Assembly: GCF_000716595.1 (NCBI RefSeq)
Contig: NZ_JNXC01000006.1
Span: 124,001 to 188,000, forward strand
Direction: 5' to 3'
DNA: 64,000 nucleotides
Source: Saccharothrix sp. NRRL B-16314
GTDB taxonomy: Bacteria > Actinomycetota > Actinomycetes > Mycobacteriales > Pseudonocardiaceae
A program made the position numbers and the translations under genes. Shown here piece after piece: positions 17,714-31,000 of this stretch. Position 1 is the first letter of the stretch, and each line of letters opens with the position of its first letter. Below the pieces are notes generated by a model that saw only the letters and a program-made list of their open reading frames with translations, did no database searches and was not told where the DNA came from.

Positions 17714-18832
17714 TCAGCTGCGAACGGCGTCGTCGACTTCCGCCTCCACCACCGGCCCGGACGGAGCACCGAGCCCGCAGTGCGGGCATTCCCCACGCCG
17801 GCGCAGGTAGTACGCGACAGTCGCGGCGCCGAGGGCGAGACCCCACAACGGCCAGAGCAACCCGGGACCGAGCATCGCCCACTCCTGGGGGTCGATGCCC
17901 CGGATGAAGGCCATCCTGATCTCCATGATCCCGGCGGGGACCACGAACACCGACACGAGTCCGGCCGGCACCATCGCCAGCGCGAGCGGTACGCGTTTGC
18001 CCTTCTTGAACCAGATCCAGCGGGGGTAGACCTCGCCCCAGCGCTGGACCAGGCCCATGGTGAGCACCGCCCCGCCGATGGCCATCAGCGCGATGGCCAG
18101 GCCGCCGATGAACATGCCGGAGTCCACGTTCTCCTCGTAGAACGAGCGCGGGATGCCCAGCGGGATGCCCAGCGCCCACGCGATCCGGGTCGCCGCATAG
18201 ATCAGCGGGACCACGGTGGCCACCGCGACTGCCCGCCGACCCCAGCGGCCGGCCGCCTCCGGGCTGGTCCACCGCGCGCCGTGAACCCCGCGGCCACAGT
18301 GGAGGCACACCTGCTTGATCCGGCGTGAGTACGCCAGCGCGGCCATCGCCCACAGCAGCCCGCCGAGCACGAGGACCAGCAGGTTGATCCGCGCCCACGG
18401 CACCAGGTCCCCGACGGTGAGGCCGCCGGGCACCCCGGTGAACGCCCAGATCGGCATGAACGGCAGCCGCGTCAGCAGCATCAACACCCGGAAGTCCGGG
18501 ATCACGAGGGCGAGCGTCGCCGCGGTCACACCGGCGAAGCCGAGCATCAGCCGGGCGAGGACGCCGTGCCCGCGCCCCTGGGCCATCAGCAGTCCGATGA
18601 CCGCGCCGGCCAGGCCGAGCCCGGCGATGACCGGCCCGCCCACGCCCGGGTTCGCGCCGGCCAGCAAGGAGAACACGTCGTCCGCTTCCCGGTCGTAGCC
18701 GCGCCCGAAGGGGAAGCCGCTGCCTCCCACCGCCCAGTACAGCCCTAGGCAGCCGTAGACGAACGACCACAACGCGGCTGCGTAGCCGGACCACACCGGC
18801 CACCGTGACCACGCGGCCGAGACGCGCTTCAT
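17714..18832 (-). CDS. Uncharacterised polytopic membrane protein with CxxCG motifs
   Basis: 372 residues from the ATG at 18832, with AAGGAG 7 bases upstream. About eight or nine hydrophobic helices are evident. Two CxHCG-like pairs occur: CLHCG in a loop in the middle and CPHCG near the C terminus, a rubredoxin-like or zinc-ribbon-like arrangement. I do not recognise a function; similar multi-spanning hypothetical proteins are frequent in actinomycetes. It lies downstream of NRPS-B but 224 bp away, behind an inverted repeat, so it may be a separate transcript and need not belong to the pathway. Confidence 0.75.
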   Translation of the reverse strand: MKRVSAAWSRWPVWSGYAAALWSFVYGCLGLYWAVGGSGFPFGRGYDREADDVFSLLAGANPGVGGPVIAGLGLAGAVIGLLMAQGRGHGVLARLMLGFAGVTAATLALVIPDFRVLMLLTRLPFMPIWAFTGVPGGLTVGDLVPWARINLLVLVLGGLLWAMAALAYSRRIKQVCLHCGRGVHGARWTSPEAAGRWGRRAVAVATVVPLIYAATRIAWALGIPLGIPRSFYEENVDSGMFIGGLAIALMAIGGAVLTMGLVQRWGEVYPRWIWFKKGKRVPLALAMVPAGLVSVFVVPAGIMEIRMAFIRGIDPQEWAMLGPGLLWPLWGLALGAATVAYYLRRRGECPHCGLGAPSGPVVEAEVDDAVRS

Positions 18833-18888
18833 CCAGGATCTCCTTCGCTCTGCACTCACCACGATCCACCTTGCCACAAGCCCCTGCC

Positions 18889-18920
18889 GGGAGGGATCCG
18901 TCCCAGGTATGATCCCTCCC
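18889..18920. promoter_or_regulatory. 10-bp inverted repeat between NRPS-B and the membrane-protein gene
   Basis: GGGAGGGATC and GATCCCTCCC pair around a 12-base loop, 57 bases upstream of the membrane-protein ATG and 137 bases past the NRPS-B stop. It may be the NRPS-B terminator or an operator for the membrane gene; there is no T-run. A TATGAT on the plus strand (18908-18913) faces no obvious plus-strand gene. The rest of 18833-19056 shows nothing else. Confidence 0.45.
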
Positions 18921-19056
18921 CCGCATGGCTTCATTCCGTCATTGCGGTCCGCATGGCTGGGACGGAGCCGCCACACGTGAGCGGACTCCGGAGCCCGAAA
19001 CCCGCACCGGCTCGGGTAAAGCGGTGGCCTGGATTGATTCCCACCGAGAACCGGAG

Positions 19057-22000
19057 CTAGAGCCCTGCCAGCCGCTCGGTCAGGATGCGAGCCACGTCGG
19101 CGACCGGACCGGCATGCAGCAGCCGCCTGTGTTCGCTGTGCACGGACTCCACGATGATCTCGCCGGCCACGAACGGCCGGAGCCGGCCGACCCTCGCCCG
19201 AACCTCCTGTGCGGCCTGATCGGGGTCCGGCGTGGCGACGATGAGCAGCAGGTCACCGTCGAAGACGTCGGGCACGTGCCCGACGGCGAGCTTCCAGTTG
19301 TTGTCGGAAACCCGACCGATCCTCATGATCAGCTCCTCGTCGAAGGTCGCCAACGGGCTTCCCTCGGCGCGCAGCGCGGCCATCACCTCGGCGTGCTCCA
19401 GCGGGCCCGGCCCGAACACGTCGCGTTCCAGGCCGACGAAGTCCAGCAACGCGGTCAGGACGTTCTGCTCGTCGGTCGCGGTGTTCTGGCCCTCGACCAT
19501 GTCCCGCGTCATCGGCGGTTGGTCGATGTTGACCAACAACGCGATCTGCTCGCCCCGGCCGCGCAGGCGGGTGGCGATCTCGTGCGCCAGCAGCGCGCCC
19601 ATCGACCAGCCGAGCAGGTGATACGGGCCGTTCGGCTGCACCGCGCGGATGTGGGCGATGTAGTCGTCCGCCATCTCCGGCAGCGAGCGCGGCAACTCCT
19701 CCTCGTGCGCCAGTCCCCTGGGCTGGATCGCGTAGACGGGACGGTCACCCGGGACGTGCCGCAGGAGACCCGCGTACATCCAGCCGAGGCTGCCGACCGG
19801 GTGGAGGCAGAACAGCGGCGGCCGATCGCCCGCGGTGCGCAGTGGCAGCAGGACGTCGAGGCCACCGGGCGTGTCACCGCCCTCGTCGCCGTCGCCGAGC
19901 AGGCCGAGCACGCCGATCGGCGTCGGCGCCTGGAACAGGCTGCGGTTGGACAGGTCCGCGCCGAACACCGAGCGGATCCGGCTGGTCAGCTGGATCGCCA
20001 GGATGCTGTCCCCGCCGAGTTCGAAGAAACCGTCGTCCAGTCCGACCTTCGACACCCCGAGCACCTCGGCGAAGAGGCGGCACAGCAGTTCCTCCCGGGG
20101 GGTGCGCGGTCCACGTCCCGCACCGTCCACTTCGAACTCCGGCACCGGTAGCGCCTTGCGGTCGAGCTTCCCGTTCGGCGTCAACGGGAAGCGGTCGAGC
20201 GTGACGAACACCGCGGGCACCATGTAGTCGGGCAACGTGGTGCCGACGTGACCGCGCAGGGCAGCGGAGTCGACAGCCCCACCGGCTGGCACGACGTAGC
20301 CGACGAGCCGCTTGTCCCCTGGCCGGACCTCGTGCACGAGCACGGCGGCCTTGGCCACCGCGGGATGGGTGGCGAGAACGGTCTCGATCTCACCGAGCTC
20401 GATCCGGAAGCCGCGGACCTTCACCTGGTGGTCCACCCGGCCGAGGAAGTCGAGCTTGCCGTCCCGTCCCCACCTGGCCAGGTCGCCGGTGCGGTACATG
20501 CGCGCGCCCGGAGCGCCGAACGGGTCGGCGACGAACCGTTCCGAGGTCAGCGCGGGCCGGTTGAGGTAGCCCCGGGCCAGGCCGTCGCCCGCGATGTACA
20601 GCTCACCCGGAACGGTGGCGGGCACCGGCCGCAGGTTGCCGTCCAAGACGTACACGGCGGTGTTCCAGATCGGACGGCCGATCGTCGGCGCGCCCGGCCG
20701 GTCGTCCAGCACGGCCGCAGTCGACCAGATCGTGGTCTCCGTGGGGCCGTAGAGGTTCGTGACCTCGCCGGCGACGTCGCGCATCGCGGCGGCTTGACCG
20801 GCGGGCAGCGCCTCGCCACCCACGAGCACCCGCAGTCCGCGCAAGCTCTCGGCGTCGTGGTCGAGCAGGACCTGCCAGAGCGACGGCGTGGCCTGCACGA
20901 CCGTCACCCCGGTGCGCACCGCCAAGTCGGTCAACGCCCGCGGCTCCAGCACGGTGTCCTCGTCCGCGACCACCACACCGCCACCGGAGATCAGCGGCAC
21001 GTACAGCTCGACCCCGGCGATGTCGAACGCGATGGTCGTGACCGCGAGCAGCCGGTCGTCCTGCCCCATCGGGAAGCGCGCCGCCATCGACAGCACGAAG
21101 TTGGTCAGCGCGGCGTGCGGCACCACCACGCCCTTGGGCCGGCCGGTCGACCCGGACGTGTAGATCACGTACGCCGGGTGCGTGCCGACCACGCGGACCC
21201 CGGGGTCGGTCACCGGGCCGGTCGGGCTGAGCTGGTCGAGCCGCAGGGTGGGAACCTCGCCTGCCGTGGAGCCGTCGGTCACGAGCAGGACGGGATCGGC
21301 GTCCGCGAGCATGTGCCCGATCCGCTCCGCCGGGTGGTCCGGGTCGAGCGGCAGGTATCCGGCACCGGTCTTGAGCACCGCGAGCAGGGTGACCACGAGT
21401 TCAGCCGACCGGGACACGGCCACCGCGACGAACCGCTCCGGCCGGGCGCCTCGCGCGATCAGCTCGTGGGCCAGCCGGTTGGCCCTGACGTCCAGTTCCC
21501 GGTAGGTCAGCTCGGTTCCGCCTGCGATCAGCGCGGTCGCCGTCGGCGTCCGCTCGACCCGGGCCCGGATCAGGTCCGCCACGGTCAGCGCCGGCACGGC
21601 AACCGACGTGTCGTTCCAGCCGGTCAGCAGCTGCTCGCGCTCGTCGGCGGCCAGCAACTCGGCCGCACCGAGGCGCTGGTCCGGATCCGCGACCATCGCG
21701 GTGAGCAGTCGCACCAGCCGGTCGGCCATCGTCCGCACGGTGTCCCGGTCGAACAGGTCGAGGTTGAAGTCGATGCTGCCGAGCACCGTGCCGTGCCCGC
21801 CGTCGGTGAAGTCGAACGACAGGTCGAACCGGGCCGTGTCCTCCGGCATCGGCTGCGGTGCGAGCGTGAGCCCCGGCAGGCTGAGTTCCGCCTGCGCGTT
21901 GTCCTGGTGGCTGACCATGATCTGGAACAGCGGGTTGCGCGCCAGCGAGCGAACCGGGTTGAGCTCCTCGACCAGGCGGTCGAACGGCACGTCCTGGTTG

Positions 22001-25000
22001 GTGTAGGCGGCGAGGTCGGTGTCCCGCACCCTGGCCAGCAGTTCCCGGAACGACGGGTCGCCGGACGTGTCCGTGCGCAGCACGACCGTGTTGACGAAGA
22101 ATCCGATCAGGTCGTCGAGCGCCTCGTCGGTCCGGCCCGCGACCGTCGTCCCCAGCGGGATGTCCGTGCCCGCGCCGAGCCTGGTCAGCAACGCCGCGAC
22201 TGCGGTGCGCACCACCATGAAGACGCTCGTGCCCGTCGCCTTGGCGAGCTTGGTCAGGCCCTGGCCGACCTCCGCCGGTATCGGCACCGCCACCACGTCT
22301 CCCCTGGTCCCGGCCACGGCCGGGCGGGGGCGGTCGGTGGGCAGCGCCAGCTCCTCCGGCAGCCCGGCGAGCGCCGAGCGCCAGTGATCGAGCCGGCGGG
22401 AGATGGCACTGTCCGGGTCGTCTTCGCTGCCCAGCACCTGGCGCTGCCAGAGCGCGTAGTCCGCGTACTGCACCGGCAACGGCGAGAACGCCGGCGCCGC
22501 ACCGCGCACTCGGGCCGCGTACGCGGCACCGATGTCGCGCGCGAGTGGCGACATGGAGGCGCCGTCGCCCGCGATGTGGTGCAGCACGAGGAGGAGCACG
22601 TGTTCCCGCGGCCCGAGCACGAAGAGGTGCGCCCGCAGCGGGATCTCGGTGGACAGTTCGAAACCACGACCGGCCTCGGCCACCAGCAGCCCGTCCAGTT
22701 CGACGGCGTCGGCCTCCCGGACGACCAGGTCGATTCCGGCATCCGTGACGTGCTGCCGCGGGACCCCCTCGGTGTGCGGGAAGGTCGTGCGCAGGCTCTC
22801 GTGCCTGGCCACCACGTCCGCGAGGGCCGCGTTCATCGCGGCCACGTCCAGCTCGCCGATCAGCCGGACCGCGAGCGGGATGTTGTAAAGGCCCTGCGTG
22901 CCGTCCATGTTGTCGATGAACCACAACCGGCGCTGGGCGTACGACAGCGGCAGCACCTCCGGCCGCTCAGCCGGAACCAGCGGCGGGCGTGCGGCGTCCG
23001 CGCCGGCCAGCACCTCCGCCAGACCGGCGACCGTCGGCGCGTCGAACACGGCCCGCACCGGCAGTTCACCGCCCAGCTCGGCACGGATCCGGTTGACCAG
23101 CCTGGTCGCGGTGAGCGAGTGCCCGCCCAGAGCGAAGAAATCGTCGTCGATGCTCACCGATCCGACCGCGAGCACCTCGGCGAACAGCTCGCAGAGCGTG
23201 CGTTCAGCCGGTGTCCTCGGCAGGCGTCCGTCACCGGCAGCAGCGGGTTCGGGCTTCGGCAGCGCGCGCCGGTCGACTTTGCCGTTCCGGTCGAGCGGCA
23301 GGCCGTCCAGGATCACGAACACCGAAGGGACCATGTGCTCGGGAAGCCTGCCGCGCAACCAGTCCCGCAGCGTTCCAGCGTCCAGGTCGGAACGGACCGC
23401 CAGGTAGCCGACCAGCCTGCGCTCGCCGGAACCGTCGTCCTGGGCCACCACGGCCGCGCGGTCGACCGCGTCGTGCCCGGCCAGCACCGACTCGACCTCA
23501 CCGGGCTCGACCCGGAAGCCACGCACCTTGACCTGGTCGTCGGCCCGCCCGGCGAACTCCAGCTGCCCGTCGACCGTCCACGACACGATGTCGCCGGTGC
23601 GGTACATCCGGGAGCCCGGCGGGCCGAAGGGATTCGCGACGAACCGCTCGGCGGTCGTCCCGCTCGCGTTCAGGTAGCCTCGGGCCAGTCCGTCGCCGGC
23701 GATGTACAACTCCGCCCGGACGCCCGGTGCGACCGGGCGCAGCCAGCTGTCCAGGACGTACACCCGGGTGTTCCACAGCGGACTTCCGATCGGCGGCCGG
23801 ACCGCCCCGGACAGCGGCCCGCTCATCGTCGCGGCGACGGTCGTCTCGGTCGGTCCGTACGTGTTGACCATCAGACGGTCCGCCGACCACCGCGAGACGA
23901 CGTCCGGCGGGCACGGCTCCGCTCCGACGGCGATCGACCGCAGGGACGGCAACAGCGGCAGCGTGCCGAGCACGCCGGGGGTCAGCTGGACGTGGGTGAC
24001 CCCGGCCCGCTCGATGATCTCCGCCAGCTCGGCGCCGACCGGGACCTCGTCACCGGGCAGCACGAGCGTCCCGCCGGCCGACAACGTCATCGCGATGTCC
24101 GCGACGGACGGGTCGAAACTGGGTGACACCAACTGGAGCACACGGCTTCCTGGGGTGACGGCCAGACGTTCCGCGTGCGCTCCCGCCATGCCCGCGAGGC
24201 CGGCGTGCGTCACGACGACGCCTTTGGGCCGTCCGGTCGAACCGGAGGTGTAGATCACGTACGCCGCGTGCCCGGGCAACAACGCCACGGCCGGATCGTC
24301 AGTGGGCCGGCCGGCCACGTCGAGCGGCTCGGCGATCACCAGTGCCGCTCGCGTGTCGGCCAGCATGAGGTCGACCCGTTCGGCCGGGTGTCCCGCAACC
24401 ACGGGCAGGTACGCGGCACCTGCCTTCAGCACGCCGAGCACCGCCGCCAGCCACTCGGGCGACCGGGCCAACCTCACCGCGACCACGTCGTCCGGCCGGA
24501 TGCCCCGACCGGAGAGGAAGTGCGCGTACTGGTTGGCCCGCGCGTCGAGCTGCCCGTAGGTCCACTCCTCACCGGAGGTCGCGTCGTGCACGGCGACCGA
24601 CCCGGCACTGCGCCGGACTTGGGTCCGGAACAGGTCGAGCAGCGTCGCCGCACCCACGTCGTGCGCGGTGTCGTTCCACGTCACGAGCACCTTGCGGCGT
24701 TCATCGTCCGTCAACGGCTCGATACCCGCGATCGGGCGCAGCGGATCGGCGATGAACGCGTCCACCAGCCGCAGGAGCTTCGCCGCCAGGGCCTCGACGT
24801 CGAAGAGACCCGGCCGGTGGTGCAGCGTCAGGACGGTCGAGTCGGTGTCGCTCGACGTCGCCAGCGCGAGCGGGTAGTGGGTGCCGTCCTGGATGCGGAC
24901 GTCGGACACACCCAGCCCCTGAGCGGGCTCGTGCAGGACGTCCGCGTCCACCGGCTGGTTCTCGAACACCGTGGCGGTGTCGAACAGTTCACCGGCGCCG

Positions 25001-28000
25001 GCCAGCCGCTGGATCTCGGCCAGTCCGAGGTACTGGTGGTCGAGCAGCTCGGTCTGCCGGCGCTGCAACCGGTGCAGCACGTCGAGGACGGTGTCGCTCG
25101 ACTCGGTGCGGACGCGGACCGGCAGGGTGTTGATGAACAGCCCCACCATCCGGCCGGCGCCGGGCATCTCGGCGGGCCTGCCGTTGACGGTCTCACCGAA
25201 GACGACGTCGGTCCGACCGGTCAGCCCGCACAACAACAGCCCCCACAGTCCCTGCACCACCAGGTTCTTCGTCAGGCCGTGCCGCCGGGCCTGTGCGGTG
25301 AACGCGATCGCCTTGTCCTCGGCGAGCCGCAACCGCGTCGACTCGGATCGCACCACGGGCCCGCCCGTGGCCGGCGCTGCAACGAGGGTCGGCTCCACCG
25401 GACCTTCGAGGGCGTCGCGCCACGCCTGCTCGGCTGCCTGCCGGTCTCGGCCGGCGAGCCACGCGAGGTAGTCGCGGTACGGCGGGACCGGTGGCAGGAC
25501 CGAGTCGTCACCACGGCTGCCGTACAGCTCGAACAGCTCACCCAGCACGATCGGGCCCGACCAGCCGTCGAGCACGATGTGGTGGTTGGTGAACAGCAGC
25601 CGGTGTTCCCCTGCGGCCAGCTTGATCAGCGTGAACCGGACCAGCGGCGGCTGCCGCGGGTCGAACCGCCCGGCCAGGTCGGCGGCGAGCAACCGGGCCG
25701 GCTCGGTGTCGCGCCGGGCCGGCTCCAGCTCGCTGAGGTCGACCTCATGCCACGGAACCTCGACCGCGCGCGGGATCACCTGGAGCGCCTGGCCGGTCCC
25801 GTCGGAGTGGAACGCCGCCCGCAGGTTGTCGTGCCTGCGCAGCAATGCCCCGGCCGCGTCCCGCAACACGCCCGCGTCGAGCGGGCCGTGCAGGTCGATC
25901 ACGGTCTGGACGTTGTACATGTCGGCGCCGCGATCGTCGTACAGCGCGTGGAAGAGCAGGCCTTCCTGCAAGGGAGAGAGCGGCAGGACGTCGGTCAGCG
26001 CCGGCGCGTCGCTCTCCAGGTCGTCGATCTCGTCCTGCGACAACGACAACAACGGCAGGTCGGACGGCGTGAATCCGCCGCCGTCCGCGGCCACAACGGC
26101 TTCCAGCGCACCGAACCAGGCCTCGGCCAGTTCCCGGGCGCGATCCTCGGTCAGCAGTTCGCCGGGCCAGCTCCAGTCCGCCACCAGGCGCGGCCCGTCG
26201 GGGTAGGTCACCGTCATCGCGTTGACGCTGATGGCGTGGGACAGCGCCATCCCCGCGTCGGCGGGCGTGCCCGCCGGGATCTGCTCGTCCTCGTCCGTGG
26301 CCGTGCCCATCCGGCCGAGGTAGTTGAACCCGATCTGCGGACCGGCGTACCGGGCCAGCGCGGGCGCGGTCTGCGGGTTGAGGTACCGCAGCAGGCCGTA
26401 GCCGATGCCGTTGTCCGGAACGGCGCGCAACTGCTCCTTCACCCGTTTCACCGCGGCCTCGACGCCATCGGCGCCCGGGTCGAGCCGGACCGGGTACGAG
26501 CTGGTGAACCAGCCGACCGTCCGGGACAGGTCGGTCCCCGGGAAGATCTCCTCCCGGCCGTGTCCTTCGAGTCCGACGAGCACAGCCGGATCCGTGCCCG
26601 CCCGCCATCCGGTCACCGCGAGGGCCAGCGCGGTGAGCAGGACGTCGTTGATCCCGGCGTGGAACGCCGCGGGCACCTTCCCCAGCAGGGGTCCGGTCAC
26701 CGCGGTCGGCAGGACGAGCCGCAGGTGGCCCGCCGAGCCGAAGGTGTCCTTGACCGGGTCGAGCGGCCGATCGGTGATCACCGGCTCCGGCGTGCCGAGG
26801 ATCTCCCGCCAGGTCGCGAGTTCCCTCATCCGGGCCGGTGAACCCGCTTCCTCTACCAGCTGCCTCGACCAGGCCCGCAACGAGGTGCCCACAGGCGCCA
26901 GTCGTACCGGACGACCCGCCACCACGGCGTCGAAGGCCTCCTGGAGATCGGGCAGCAGGATCCGCCACGACACACCGTCGACCACCAGGTGGTGTGCGGC
27001 GATCGTCAGGTACCCCGGTTCGTCCGGACCGGCGTCGAACCAGACGCATCGCAGCATCACGCCGTCGTCCGGGTCGAGGCACAGCTGTGCCGCCTCGACG
27101 TGGGCGGCATCGATCCCGGAGGTGACCCGGTGAACCACGTCCTCCGCGCGCACCGCGCCGGGCGGGGCGATCTCCAGCGACCACCCGAAGTCGTCCCCGA
27201 GCCGCGTCAACGTCGTCCGCAAGGCGTCGTGGTGGTCAAGCAGCTCCTGCACCGCGGCGTGCACGACCTCCTCGCCGGCGCCGGGCGGCACGTCGGCCGT
27301 CATCGTCTGGTTGAAGTGCTCGATCCGCCCGCCGCTCTCCCGCAGCCAGTGCATGATCGGTGTGAGCGGGACGTCGCCGATGCCGTCCGACGAGACCGGT
27401 GTGGGCGTTTCCACCGCCGCGGTCGCACGTGCGACCGCGGCGAGAGCCTCGGGCGTCCTGTGCATGAACACGTCCCGCGGGCTGAAGACCAACCCGGCGG
27501 CGCGGGCACGGGCGACCAGCTGCATCGAGACGATGCTGTCGCCGCCCAGTTCGAAGAAGCTGTCGCCCACCCCTGCCGTGGGCACGCCCAGCACTTCCGC
27601 GAACAGCGCGCAGAGCAGCCTCTCCTGCTCGTCACGGGGTTCCCTCGAGCCGGCACCGCCGGTGAAGTCCGGCGCGGGCAGCGCCTTCGTGTCGAGCTTG
27701 CCGTTGACCGTCATCGGGAAGGTGTCCATCCGCACGACCGCAGCCGGAACCATGTGCTCCGGCAACGCGGTGGCGACGTGCGCACGCAGCACCCGGCTGT
27801 CGACATCGCGTCCCGCGACCGGAACGACGTACGCCACGAGCCGGCGACGACCCGGCTGGTCCTCGCGGGGGACCACGGCGGCCCGGTCCACGTCCGGGTG
27901 CGCGGCCAGCACGGACTCGATCTCCCCCGGCTCCACGCGGAAGCCGCGGATCTTCACCTGGTTGTCCGCCCGGCCGACGTAGTCCAGCTGGCCGTCGGAC

Positions 28001-31000
28001 CGCCACCGCGCCAGGTCCCCGGTCCGGTACAGCCGCCCGCCCGCGGGGCCGAACGGATCCGCGACGAACCGTTCAGCGGTCAGTCCCGGCCGGTTGAGGT
28101 AGCCGCGGGCCAGTGCCGGGCCGCCGACGTACAGCTCCCCCACCACACCGACCGCGACCTGCCGCAAAGCCCTGTCCAGCACATAGGTCCGTGCGTTCCA
28201 CAGCGGGCGGCCGATCGGCGGAACTCCTTCGGTCAGCGGGTCGCTGATGGTCGCGCACACGGTGGTCTCGGTGGGGCCGTAGGCGTTGACCATCAGGCGG
28301 CCCGGGGCGAACCGCGCCACCAGTTCAGGTGAACACGCCTCACCGCACGGCATCAGCGCCATCCCGTCGGGCAGCCCGTCGGCGGGCAGCACCGACAACG
28401 CGACCGGCGGGAGCATCGCGTGCGTGACGTTCTGCTCCTTGAGCAGCCGGGACAGCTCCGGGCCGGGCAGCAGCCGGTCCGGTGGCGCCAGCACCAGCGC
28501 GCCACCGGCGAGGATGGTCGCCGACATCTCCGAGAACGCCGCGTCGAACGCGGGCGAGGCGAACTGCAGCATCCGGCTGCCGGGCCGGACCTGGAAGATC
28601 GTCGACTCGCCGATCCCGAGGCTCGCGGCGCCCGTGTGGGAGACCACCACGCCCTTGGGTCGGCCGGTCGAGCCGGAGGTGTAGATCACGTACGCCGCGC
28701 TCTCCAGCGGAACCGCCACCGCGCCGGGCAACGGCTCGGCGTCGAGCGGCTCGTCCAGCAAGATCACGTCCGCCTCGGTCGCGGGCAGGTCGACGTCGCC
28801 GTGTGTGATCAACGCGGCCGGACGTGCGTCATCGAGGATGTACGCCAGCCGTTCGGCCGGGTAGTTCGGGTCCAGCGGAACGTAGGCGGCACCGGCCTTG
28901 AACACCGCGAGCAGCGCGACGTGGAAGTCCACCGACCGCGGCAGGGCGATCGCGACGAAGTCCTCGACCCCGATCCCCCGCCCGGCCAGCACCCCGGCGA
29001 GGTGGTTGGCGCGGTGGTCCAGCTCGGCGTAGGTCACCACGGTGTCGCCGGACACGAGGACCGGTGCGTCCGGCGTGGCCGCTGCCTGTGCCTCGTACAA
29101 CTGCGGGAACGTCGACGCCGGTACGTCGCGTGCGGAGTCGTTCCACCCGGTCAGCCGGGAGCGCTCCACGTCGGACAGCAGGTCCACCCGGCCGGCAGGC
29201 AGGTCGGGGTGCGCGGCGAACGTCTCCAGGACGCGGAGGAACCGGCCCGCCAAGGTCTCGAACGTGGCGTCGTCCAGCAGGTCGGGCCGGTACGTCAGGT
29301 ACATCTCCAGGTCGTCGCCGCGCTGGGTCGCGGCCAGCCCGAGCGGGTAGTGGGCGGCGTCCTCCACGGCCGCGTCGAGAACTCCCAGCTGCCGGCTGGA
29401 GGCCTCCAGGGTCTCCACGTCGACCGGGTAGTTCTCGAACACGACGATCGTGTCGAACAGCTCGCCGACCCCGGCCAGCCGTGCCACCTCGGTCAGGCTC
29501 AGGTACTGGTGCGCCAGCAAGCCGGACTGCCGGTGCTGGAGCCCGGCGAACAGGGCGGCGAGCGGGGCGGCCGGGTCGATGCGCACCCGCACGGGCAGCG
29601 TGTTGATGAACAGGCCCAGCATCTTCTCCACGCCGGGCAGCTCCGGCGGGCGCCCGGACACGGTCGCGCCGAACACCACGTCGTCGCGGCCGGTCAGGTG
29701 GCTGAGCATGAGCGCCCATGCGCCCTGCACCACGGTGTTGACGGTGAGACCGCTGCGGCGTGCTGCCGCGGCGATGCCGGTGGACAGCTCGCGGGGCAGG
29801 TCCAGGGTCCACCGCTTCGGCGGGGCCGGGTCGCGAGCCGGGTCCGCGGGCACGACCAGCGTGGGGTCGCCCAGGTCGGCGAGCGCTTCGCGCCACACCT
29901 GCTCACTCGCGCGGACGTCCTGCTTGGACAGCCAGGCCAGGTAGTCGCGGTACGGCGTGACGACCGGCAGCGTCGTGTCGTCGCCACGGACGTTGTACAG
30001 CTCGAACAACTCGCCGATCAGCAGTGGCATGGACCAGCCGTCGACCAGGATGTGGTGCACCGTGATCACGAACCGGTGCCGGTCCTCGGTGAGGCGGATC
30101 ATCGTGCAGCGCAACAGGGGCGGTCGAGCCAGGTCGAACCGCGTCGCGCGATCCTCGGCGAGCAGCCGGCCGAGTTCGGCGCTCCGCTCGGCTTCGACCA
30201 GGCCGGTCAGGTCGACCTCGGTCCACGGCAGCTCCACCTCACCCGGGATCACCTGCCAGGCCTGTCCTCCGTCACCCGTCACGAAGTACGCCCGGAGGTT
30301 GTCGTGCCTGCGCAAGACGGTCTTGACGGCGTCCCGCAGCACCGCCGAGTCCACCGCGCCGCCGAGTTCGAGCGCGGCCTGGATCGTGTAGACGTCCGAG
30401 CCCTGCTCGTCGTAGTGCGCGTGGAAGTGCAAGCCCTGTTGCAGCGGCGCCAACGGCAGGACGTCGACGACATCCGGCCGGGCGGCCTCCAGCCGGTCGA
30501 TCTGCTCCTGGGTGATGCTCACCAGCGGCAGATCGGACGGTGTCAGCCCGCCGTCGCCGGTCTGCTCGCCGAGCGACCGGAGTTCTTCGGCCCACAACGA
30601 GTTCAGCGCGAGCACCCTGGCGTCGTCGAGCAGCTCACGCGACCACGTCCAGGTCGCCACCAGTCGCAAGCCGTCGGGGAACCGCTGGACCAGGACGTTG
30701 AGTTCCAGCGCGTACCCGAGCGGCATGTCCGCGTCCGCGGCACCCGCCATGTCGTGGATGCCGCTGTCCGGCTCCTCCGCCGCCTCGCCATGGCGACCGA
30801 GGTAGTTGAACGCGATCTGCGGCTCGGCGAACCGCGCGAGGGTCTCGGAGGTGTCCGGGTTGAGCCACCGGAGGAGCCCGAAACCCATGCCCTTGTCCGG
30901 GATCGCGCGCAGCTGCTCCTTCACCGTCTTCAGCGAGCCACCGGAGTCGATCGCCACCGGGTAGGCGCTGGTGAACCAGCCCACCGTCCGGGACACGTCG

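Noticed and set aside
20248..24126. Plus-strand open frame of about 1,290 codons opposite NRPS-B
   Set aside because: Same antisense shadow effect; no ribosome site or recognisable domain.
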